Below, piece by piece: positions 4,040-8,778 of a stretch of DNA of 8,778 nucleotides. Source of the DNA: an uncultured Granulicatella sp. (GTDB taxonomy: Bacteria > Bacillota > Bacilli > Lactobacillales > Aerococcaceae); NCBI GenBank assembly GCA_937891475.1, contig CALATC010000097.1:1-8778 (forward strand). Direction: 5' to 3'. Position numbers and translations under genes: made by a program. Under the pieces are notes generated by a model. It was not told the DNA's origin, searched no databases, and saw nothing but the letters and a program-made list of their open reading frames with translations. How positions within the stretch are numbered: position 1 is the stretch's first letter; the number at the start of each line of letters is the position of its first letter.

Positions 4040-6412
4040 TTGCCGATATATTTAGAAAGAGGGTTCAAAAATAATCGTATAGAAGTACTACAAAACACTA
4101 CAAATACTTTTGAATGGTTAGCATCATACGAACCCAAGCGAATTACACGCAAGAAAGACGAAACGGACGATAGCTATATCAAACGGATAGCCGAATTGAA
4201 GCCGAAACAACAGTATTTTATTAGTGGATACATCGAACCGAACGAACGTGGGACGGTCAAGCGGAATAATGAGAGTTTAATAAGACGTGACTTAATCATT
4301 CTTGACTATGACGAAATTGAAACGGACAGCGAGACATTTAAGAAACGCATCATCGACCGTCTGCCAAACACTAATATTATTATCTATCCAACAATTAGAC
4401 ATATAAACGATGTCCCACGTTTTAGGGTAGTTGTTGAACCGTCAAGACCTTTATTGAAGTATGAATATTTAGCGATGCTCAAAGAGGTAGCCGAACGGAT
4501 AGGGTTAAAATACGACAAATCAAGCGAAACATGGAGTCAGTGCCAAGGGTTGCCAGTTTTAACCGAATTCAACGAGAAAGAGGGCATGACTGTATTCAGA
4601 GGGGATAAATATACAATACCTCGAAATATAGAGCCACCAATTGAGCGAAAAAAGAATGACATCCAACCCCATACGGACATTGTAGGGGAAATCGATCACG
4701 ATGATGCGATAGCGATTTTTAAAGCCTATATCAAGCGTGATGAAGCCAATCTATATGAATATAACAACGCAATTCATGCGATTTTAGTGCTTGCTAAAGC
4801 CGTTCAGAGTGGGGAAATCGATTATAATACCGCCCTTGAATGTAGTGAGTTGCTAGCCCTAGGTAATATAGAATGGATAGAGGGGAACAGGCAACACCTC
4901 AATACAGCCGTTCAGAAAACGGAAATACGCACCCCGTACACTTTTAAACGTAAATTTTACGACCTATTTCAACCTAAAGAGATACGAACGATGAAAGACG
5001 TGTATAGAGAGTTGGAAGAGCAGGGGGAAGCGTGGCGAATTGAAAACGCTGAAGAAAACGAGAAAACGGGGCAAGTCAAATACCCACTAGTCCCCCCCTT
5101 GAAGATAGCCGAAATCATCACTAGGACTATACCCGTTATTCTATTAGGGGATATGACCGCTAAGGATAGAAGCTTAATCTACTACTACAATCACGATACG
5201 GGGCTTTATACGGTTAGTGAAATTGAATTGAATAAAATGATACTAAAAGTGGAGTACCGCTCCCAAATAGGCATTTTTAAGAACGTAATTGAGATATTGA
5301 AAACACTGATACCACTTGAAGAACACTTACAGGATAGGTACTTGATACCAGTTCAAAACGGGGTATACAACTTAAAAACTAAGACATTAGAGCCGTTTAA
5401 CCCTAGCTATATTATCACTAGCAAGATAGCCACCGCATACAACCCAAACGCAACAAAACCGCCATTTTTTGACGTTGATGCGTGGTTTAACAGTCTAGCA
5501 TGCAATGATGATGAAATTGTTACCTTATTGTGGCAAATGATAAATGAAGCCATAAACCCGAACTATACACGCAAAAAAATAGGCTTTTTAGTTGGCGCTA
5601 GTGGTAACAACGGTAAGGGGACTTATCAAATGTTATTGGTTAACCTAGTGGGCAAAAAGAACGTATCAACATTAAAGCCAAATGAATTCGCTGAAAAGTT
5701 CAAAACCGCCCAACTGATTGGCAAAGTTTGTAACATTGGCGATGACATAGGGGACGCATATCTTGATGACATTTCAAACTTGATGAGTATAGCCACGGGG
5801 GACGGAATCACAGTGGAAGAAAAGGGTCAAAAGGCTTTTTCAATCTATACAAAAGCATTCTGTTTATTTAGTGGTAATAGCCTACCACGAGCGAGAAATA
5901 AGACGGGATGGATTAGACGGATGTTGATTATTCCATTTAACGCCGATTTTAGCGGAACGGTTGAAAATTCAGACATTAAAGATAAGTTTGTGACTGATAA
6001 GGCTGTACTTGAATACGTGCTACATAGAGCCTTGAATTTAGAGTTTGAACAGTTTTCAAAGAGTGAGGCGGTAGAAGAGGCGTTACGGGAATATAACAAG
6101 CATAACGACTATATTCAAGCCTATATCGATGATACGTATATCCCAAGTGAGTACCATAATTTAGAAAAAGTACCGTTGATTTTCATTAAACGAGATATTA
6201 AGCGATATTTCGATGAAGAGGGGCTAAAGCAACATTTACCGTACGGCTTTGGCAATGAAATCGTTATACGTCTAACAAAAGCAACAGGCGGTAAATACAC
6301 GCTCAAAAAAGGACGGTTAAAGATTGAAGATTTAGCACCGTTCCCACAATGGACTGTATCTGATGTGAGTACAATTCAAGTTCAAAATATTATTTTTAAA
6401 GATGAGTATTGA
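4040..6412 (+). CDS. Bifunctional primase-helicase, D5-like (Pri-Rep)
   Basis: This 790-residue replication initiator should prime and unwind the origin lying directly downstream. The N-terminal third resembles an archaeo-eukaryotic primase: LDYDEI (Asp89, Asp91) is the metal-binding motif, with PRFRVVV (126-132) and QCQGLPVL further on. A linker with PriCT-like helices covers about 215-300. The D5 N-terminal region and superfamily 3 helicase follow. Walker A is GASGNNGKGT (519-528), Walker B ends in Asp568-Asp569, and motif C is SGNSLP (611-616) followed by the arginines of GWIRR (623-627). All motifs appear intact and the length is typical of PICI and phage Pri-Rep proteins. The start is TTG 4040, with GAGAGGG seven bases upstream; the first internal ATG would remove the primase motifs. 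The stop codon overlaps the first TTGACGTT of the origin. Confidence 0.93.
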   Translation: MPIYLERGFKNNRIEVLQNTTNTFEWLASYEPKRITRKKDETDDSYIKRIAELKPKQQYFISGYIEPNERGTVKRNNESLIRRDLIILDYDEIETDSETFKKRIIDRLPNTNIIIYPTIRHINDVPRFRVVVEPSRPLLKYEYLAMLKEVAERIGLKYDKSSETWSQCQGLPVLTEFNEKEGMTVFRGDKYTIPRNIEPPIERKKNDIQPHTDIVGEIDHDDAIAIFKAYIKRDEANLYEYNNAIHAILVLAKAVQSGEIDYNTALECSELLALGNIEWIEGNRQHLNTAVQKTEIRTPYTFKRKFYDLFQPKEIRTMKDVYRELEEQGEAWRIENAEENEKTGQVKYPLVPPLKIAEIITRTIPVILLGDMTAKDRSLIYYYNHDTGLYTVSEIELNKMILKVEYRSQIGIFKNVIEILKTLIPLEEHLQDRYLIPVQNGVYNLKTKTLEPFNPSYIITSKIATAYNPNATKPPFFDVDAWFNSLACNDDEIVTLLWQMINEAINPNYTRKKIGFLVGASGNNGKGTYQMLLVNLVGKKNVSTLKPNEFAEKFKTAQLIGKVCNIGDDIGDAYLDDISNLMSIATGDGITVEEKGQKAFSIYTKAFCLFSGNSLPRARNKTGWIRRMLIIPFNADFSGTVENSDIKDKFVTDKAVLEYVLHRALNLEFEQFSKSEAVEEALREYNKHNDYIQAYIDDTYIPSEYHNLEKVPLIFIKRDIKRYFDEEGLKQHLPYGFGNEIVIRLTKATGGKYTLKKGRLKIEDLAPFPQWTVSDVSTIQVQNIIFKDEY

Positions 6413-6481
6413 CGTTTTGGTTGGAAATTGTTGGTATTTGTTGGCAATTGTTAGCAATTGATAGCAATTAATAGCATTTTT

Positions 6482-6529
6482 GTTGACGTTGTTGACGTTT
6501 TGTAGACGTTATTTTAAAACAACGTCAAC
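6482..6529. repeat. GTTGACGTT repeats forming an 11-bp hairpin in the origin
   Basis: GTTGACGTT is directly repeated at 6482-6490 and 6491-6499, with GTAGACGTT at 6502-6510. GTTGACGTTGT (6482-6492) pairs perfectly with ACAACGTCAAC (6519-6529), giving an 11-bp inverted repeat with 26 bases between arms. Such a hairpin in single strands may mark the loading or priming site of the initiator. Confidence 0.65.
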
Positions 6530-6585
6530 ACGTACTAAGCCTATCATATCAACATTCCAAGCATTTTGTTACCGTTGTTGATGTT

Positions 6586-6672
6586 CTTTTATATTCTTTA
6601 TATAAGAAAAAAATACACAAAAAGAAAAACATAAAATAAAAAACTTTTGTGTAAATATTATATATAAGAAAT
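6586..6672. other. AT-rich core of the origin (candidate unwinding element)
   Basis: Almost only A and T with very few G or C. It contains the direct repeat TATATAAGAAA (6599-6609 and 6661-6671) and the inverted pair TACACAAAAAG (6614-6624) with CTTTTGTGTA (6644-6653, one A fewer). Iteron-like boxes lie on both sides, as expected for the region melted by the helicase. Confidence 0.6.
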
Positions 6673-6858
6673 AGAGAAAGAACGTCAACAAGGGTTACAA
6701 CGGTAACAAGGGCTTAAAAACGCCTTTAAATCAACGTTTTTATTGTTGACATTCTCAAAAATAACGGCAACAGAACGTCAACAAAAAATAAAATTCAACA
6801 ATTTTCAACAAAAGTTAACAAAAGCTAACATTTTTGAATAATGAAGAGAGGTGAAAGG

Positions 6859-7452
6859 GTGGATGTTGAAGGAGTTGCAAAACTTAAAAGCGTATTGAAA
6901 ATACCTAACGAGGTTAGACGTCTTGAGTTTGAACTTGAACATGTATCTGATAATTATTTTCAAAAGCATAGCCTTATAGGCGGAATGATGAAAGATGATT
7001 CTTTTAACTACACACGCCCCATAGACCCATTTACCGCCACGGCTTGCATCATATCAGAAGAGAACACGCTTAAGAACAAAATTAAACGATATAGAGAGCG
7101 TTTCAGATTGTTTGCGGATGAATTTACCACGGAAGAGCTAAACACGCTTAAAAGGGCTATAAACGCAAATGAGAGCCATTCAATCCTTGACAGGGCTATA
7201 GAGTGGATAAATGAAGTTGAGTTCTATTTAATATCTAGAGCGGAAACCATGAACGAACAATGGATGAACAATGACGAACCACGGGTGAACCGTGAAGAAA
7301 CGCATCAACAACATCTAAAACATCCAAAATATCAAAAATATTTTAAAGATTTAGAACTAGATACAGTCATGAACGAACCGAAAAAAATAGGCATGGAAGA
7401 GTTCAACACACTAGAAGAAGAGTTTGAAAGGATGATAGGGGAATGGAAATAA
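6859..7452 (+). CDS. Protein of unknown function, 197 residues
   Basis: I do not recognise this protein. It is charged and mostly helical: paired helices at about 5-30 and 60-90 joined by a loop (SFNYTRPIDPFTATAC), then a helical region (FTTEELNTLKRAINANE). A polar glutamine- and histidine-rich linker and an acidic C-terminal helix follow. The N-terminal half loosely recalls small phage proteins placed before late regulators, but I cannot assign a family. I start it at GTG 6859 because AGAGAGGTG lies just upstream. The in-frame ATG at 6841 has no ribosome site, and the ribosome site lies inside that longer frame. The gene opens a second short operon directly after the origin and overlaps the next gene by 10 bases, so translation is probably coupled. 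Confidence 0.7.
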   Translation: MDVEGVAKLKSVLKIPNEVRRLEFELEHVSDNYFQKHSLIGGMMKDDSFNYTRPIDPFTATACIISEENTLKNKIKRYRERFRLFADEFTTEELNTLKRAINANESHSILDRAIEWINEVEFYLISRAETMNEQWMNNDEPRVNREETHQQHLKHPKYQKYFKDLELDTVMNEPKKIGMEEFNTLEEEFERMIGEWK

Positions 7453-7865
7453 TAAAGAGCCACGGCAATAGATACTATACGACTGTTAAAGAGGAGAACA
7501 AGCGTGAAGCCTTCTATACAGTAAGTGATATATATTTTCATCAAATTTACACTGCTAAGATGAAAAAGCAATACGCAAGTGAAAATGAATTTAGAAAAGT
7601 AGCCTATTTCTATGAAGTCATGAAACGGATTGACCAGGCGAGCCAACGCATCATCTATGATAAATATTTCAAATTAGCAACGGTGCGACGGTCTAAAGAC
7701 ACTTCAAACTCAAATAAACGTGAATACGTGGTAAAACATTGCCCAAACTATAAACACGCTGAAATATTAGGCTTGACGTTGAACCAATACAAAATGAAGC
7801 TTGATTATGCTTTACGCAAATTTTTGAGGGTATTAGTTGACGTTAAGAGAGAAAAAGAGGGGTAA
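7443..7865 (+). CDS. ArpU/RinA-like phage transcriptional regulator (tentative)
   Basis: The 140-residue product has the layout of small sigma-region-4-like phage regulators. A helical first half ends in IDQASQRIIYDKYFK (about 62-76), recalling the part before the DNA-binding helices in ArpU and RinA proteins. A basic linker comes next, then a helix-turn-helix with HAEILGLTLNQYKMKLDYALRKF (about 105-127). In temperate phages such proteins end the early region and switch on the terminase and structural genes; here no such genes follow. It may therefore act on a helper's late promoter, drive the short downstream gene, or be a relic. ATG 7443 overlaps the preceding gene, with GAAAGGA 10 bases upstream. 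Family assignment rests on pattern only. Confidence 0.55.
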   Translation: MEIIKSHGNRYYTTVKEENKREAFYTVSDIYFHQIYTAKMKKQYASENEFRKVAYFYEVMKRIDQASQRIIYDKYFKLATVRRSKDTSNSNKREYVVKHCPNYKHAEILGLTLNQYKMKLDYALRKFLRVLVDVKREKEG

Positions 7866-7867
7866 AA

Positions 7868-8089
7868 ATGGAATTAAAACATAAGAAAATTGAAGAATTG
7901 AATAAAAAATATAATACCAGTGAGGCTTGTAGAGGAGTTCCCTTAAAAGGTACGTTTGATGAAATGATAAAACAATTAGAAGAAAAGTATGATGATACGG
8001 ACTTTTTAGAGATTAAAATCAAAAAAGTACCGAACTCATCGCAATATATAGGGACGTTTTTCTATGATGACTATTTAAGTCGTTTTTAA
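7868..8089 (+). CDS. Small protein of unknown function, 73 residues
   Basis: This last protein gene of the element is unrecognised. It is charged, with a lysine/glutamate-rich helix at both the start (MELKHKKIEELNKKY) and the middle (FDEMIKQLEEKYDD). A probable beta segment (FLEIKIKKV) and an aromatic tail (YIGTFFYDDYLSRF) follow. No membrane segment or known motif is visible. ATG 7868 has AGAGGGG five bases upstream and lies two bases after the previous stop, so it is the third gene of the short operon. In PICIs this position before the att site often holds genes that redirect helper packaging, but nothing in the sequence shows that here. Confidence 0.6.
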   Translation: MELKHKKIEELNKKYNTSEACRGVPLKGTFDEMIKQLEEKYDDTDFLEIKIKKVPNSSQYIGTFFYDDYLSRF

Positions 8090-8095
8090 AAATAT

Positions 8096-8125
8096 CAAAT
8101 CTAAAAGCACAAAATAGCCTCAATT
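8096..8125 (+). repeat. Imperfect 30-bp direct repeat, left copy (partner 8351-8380)
   Basis: This copy and 8351-8380 agree at 27 of 30 positions; both contain GCCTCAATT preceded by GCACAAAA and one variable base pair. The right copy continues into the matching arm of a hairpin (AATTGAG), whereas the left does not. The 255-bp unit between them contains the whole small-RNA gene, as if it had been inserted or duplicated into a terminator. Confidence 0.6.
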
Positions 8126-8135
8126 TAAAAAATAT

Positions 8136-8164
8136 ATGACAAAAATGAACAGATTCGATATAAT
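8136..8164 (+). promoter_or_regulatory. Strong promoter of the small RNA
   Basis: ATGACA (8136-8141, five of six consensus bases) and a perfect TATAAT (8159-8164) are 17 bases apart. The start is expected near 8171, which is exactly the first base of a long closing stem in the RNA. No coding sequence follows before a terminator about 118 bases downstream. Confidence 0.75.
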
Positions 8165-8170
8165 TGATCT

Positions 8171-8288
8171 AAAGAGAAGTGAAGTAGAGATGATAGTGTC
8201 GCTACGCAACTTCATAGTATGAGATGACGGGACAGGCACACCGTCCACTACTCTTTTTAGCACCTAGAGAAATCTACGTGCTTTTTTT
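8171..8288 (+). ncRNA. Candidate stand-alone structured small RNA
   Basis: A strong promoter and an intrinsic terminator bracket about 118 bases with no credible reading frame. The 5' end AAAGAG-A-AGTG (8171-8181) pairs with CACT-A-CTCTTT (8246-8256): ten pairs around a single A-A mismatch. Inside, GACGG (8226-8230) pairs with CCGTC (8241-8245), directly stacked on the closing stem. AAGT (8182-8185) can pair with ACTT (8209-8212), also adjacent. This gives a three-way-junction layout followed by the terminator hairpin. I recognise no known family (not a tRNA, CRISPR RNA or riboswitch that I can name). Possible roles include antisense control, helper interference or replication control, all inferred. 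Confidence 0.7.
8259..8288 (+). terminator. Intrinsic terminator of the small RNA
   Basis: AGCAC-C-TAGA (8259-8268) pairs with TCTA-C-GTGCT (8273-8282) around a GAAA loop with one C-C mismatch. A run of seven T (8282-8288) overlaps the end of the stem. This is a textbook rho-independent terminator for rightward transcription. Confidence 0.88.
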
Positions 8289-8303
8289 GTACTCAGAATT
8301 GGT

Positions 8304-8587
8304 GTAAGGTTAGATACAAAAAAACGGTAAGGTTTTGGTAAGGTTGGTTACAAATTTAAATGCACAAAAGAGCCTCAATTAAATTGAGACCCTTTTGGTA
8401 TGATGCTTACGCGCATCTATTCATCGCATGAGTTCATTATATATGGTATAAACGTTGAAAGTCCATTGATAATTGGTTACAAAAAAATACTAAGGTTTTA
8501 GCAAGGTCAGTGAGTTTTTTAGGCTTGAATAACGGTAAGGCTAGGGTAAGGGATGATGCAAAAATAGTACAAGGTTAGTACAAGGTA
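8304..8587 (+). repeat. Helically phased array of AAGGT boxes
   Basis: Nine same-orientation octamers resembling GTAAGGTT begin at 8304, 8327, 8338, 8490, 8501, 8535, 8546, 8569 and 8580. Eight of them form four pairs whose members start exactly 11 bases apart. Distances between neighbouring pairs (8490 to 8535 is 45, 8535 to 8569 is 34) and the lone first box (23 before the next) are also near multiples of a helical turn. This suggests a protein binding one face of the DNA: integrase or Xis arms, a partition or replication protein, or a helper terminase site. Confidence 0.7.
8366..8396. terminator. Terminator-like hairpin, possibly bidirectional
   Basis: CTCAA (8374-8378) pairs with TTGAG (8384-8388) around TTAAA; after mismatches and a G-C pair the arms extend with AAAAG (8366-8370) and CTTTT (8392-8396). 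The A and T tracts on either side would serve both strands, although the T run is short. It may stop leakage from the early operon towards the att site. Confidence 0.45.
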
Positions 8588-8616
8588 TGCCGTGATTTAA
8601 TTGATATGTATAAACG

Positions 8617-8635
8617 TCTACCATAGGGGGCGGTT
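8617..8635 (+). promoter_or_regulatory. GC-rich box near the att arms (copy 3 of 3)
   Basis: TCTACCATAGGGGGCGGTT matches the int-upstream box TCTACCGTGGGGGCGGTT apart from one insertion and one changed base. It lies two bases before the right GTGTTTAGA pair. Its presence next to presumed attP arms and upstream of int suggests a factor that couples recombination with int expression, such as an excisionase. Confidence 0.5.
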
Positions 8636-8637
8636 AT

Positions 8638-8659
8638 GTGTTTAGATGAGTGTTTAGAT
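8638..8659 (+). repeat. Paired GTGTTTAGA boxes at the right end (candidate arm-type sites)
   Basis: GTGTTTAGAT at 8638-8647 and 8650-8659, 12 bases apart and in the same orientation as the pair at 110-130. On a circle of 8723 bp the two pairs are about 150 bases apart, with the 55-bp repeat between them. This symmetry supports an attP with integrase arm sites on both flanks. Confidence 0.5.
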
Positions 8660-8723
8660 TGTCATTTTTTAAAATAGGTTAAATCTTTTGCAAAAGCCGT
8701 GAAAGTATTCAAAAATAAGTGTT

Positions 8724-8778
8724 TTTTTACACTATTTTACATTATTTTCATAACACAGTATAATACTTGAGAATAAAC
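8724..8778. repeat. Terminal direct repeat, right copy
   Basis: Identical to 1-55 and ending with the last base of the window. The bases just before it form a small AGTGT/ACACT hairpin (8718-8722 with 8729-8733) that reaches into the repeat. The bases after 55 in the left copy have no counterpart, because the window ends here. Confidence 0.9.

Larger units (their letters stand above)
6413..6858. other. Candidate replication origin with two opposed iteron sets and AT-rich core
   Basis: This 446-bp gene-free stretch is built from repeats. Left array: six 10-bp units in register at 6421-6480, for example TTGGCAATTG and TTAGCAATTG. Right array: four units at 6791-6830, for example AAAGTTAACA and AAAGCTAACA, which are the reverse complement of a similar consensus. 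Inner boxes of GTTGACGTT occur at 6482, 6491, 6521 (inverted), 6681 (inverted) and 6774 (inverted), plus one-mismatch copies at 6502, 6577, 6745 and 6763. GTTACCGTTG (6568-6577) and CAACGGTAAC (6698-6707) are perfect inverted partners around an extremely AT-rich core (about 6586-6672). SaPI origins have this plan, two iteron sets flanking an AT-rich unwinding region beside the rep gene, so a cognate origin for the primase-helicase is likely. Confidence 0.78.
8090..8778. other. Gene-free, signal-dense right end
   Basis: No credible protein gene is present in these 689 bases on either strand. The stretch holds, in order, a degenerate half of a terminator-like repeat, a promoter, a candidate small RNA with its terminator, the array of AAGGT boxes around a second terminator-like hairpin, a GC-rich box, the GTGTTTAGA pair and the right terminal repeat. 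GATGC/GCATC arms (8402-8417) form another short dyad. In related phages the cos or pac site and the terminase genes often follow the late regulator, so a packaging site could also lie here. Confidence 0.7.

Noticed and set aside
5626..6306. Leftward open frames at 5626-5811, 5845-6099 and 6121-6306
   Set aside because: They lie opposite the well-supported primase-helicase, lack ribosome sites and have no recognisable protein features.
6746..6774. Promoter for the second operon from TTGACA at 6746-6751
   Set aside because: No acceptable -10 box at 16-18 bases; the hexamer is part of an iteron copy.
6841..6858. ATG 6841 as the start of the 197-residue protein
   Set aside because: Upstream sequence is AT-rich without a ribosome site, while AGAGAGGTG within this stretch fits GTG 6859.
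8190..8222. Ten-codon reading frame (MIVSLRNFIV) inside the small RNA
   Set aside because: No convincing ribosome site, very short, and lies across predicted stems; no gene follows that it could attenuate.
8304..8587. CRISPR array
   Set aside because: Units are only about 8 bp, paired at 11 bp, with no uniform spacers and no cas genes.

Overview
The window looks like a compact phage satellite of the PICI (phage-inducible chromosomal island) or SaPI type, from an AT-rich, low-GC Gram-positive bacterium, most likely a member of the Bacillota near the lactic acid bacteria and streptococci. The host guess rests on strong AGGAGG-type ribosome sites, use of GTG and TTG starts, the base composition, and the style of the integrase, repressor and primase. 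No species can be named. The same 55 bases open and close the window exactly (1-55 and 8724-8778), so it is either a circular molecule of 8723 bp with an assembly overlap or an integrated element cut from attL to attR.

Layout: a leftward lysogeny module holds a tyrosine integrase (125-1270) and a CI-like S24 repressor (1505-2233). A divergent control region (2234-2417) with one promoter on each strand separates them from a rightward operon. That operon runs: Cro-like regulator (2418), excisionase-like winged-helix protein (2669), winged-helix protein (3007), two small unknown proteins (3360, 3651), and a 790-residue D5-type primase-helicase (4040-6412). Directly after the primase lies a 446-bp gene-free region with the architecture of a SaPI-type replication origin: opposed 10-bp iterons and GTTGACGTT repeats around a very AT-rich core. 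A second short operon follows: an unknown 197-residue protein, an ArpU/RinA-like regulator and a 73-residue protein.

The right end (8090-8778) carries no protein gene but is dense in signals. It contains a promoter, a roughly 118-nt candidate small RNA and its intrinsic terminator. It also has nine AAGGT-type boxes, eight of them in 11-bp-spaced pairs, a GC-rich box also found upstream of the integrase and in the operon, and paired GTGTTTAGA boxes that match a pair at the integrase end. In the circular form the 55-bp repeat lies midway between those two pairs, where an attP core should be.

I see no capsid, tail, portal, terminase or lysis gene. The likely working model is repression by CI, release by repressor cleavage after DNA damage, excision by Int plus the Xis-like protein, and replication by the primase-helicase at the downstream origin. 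Packaging would depend on a helper phage. The least explained parts are the small RNA, the AAGGT array and the unknown small proteins.
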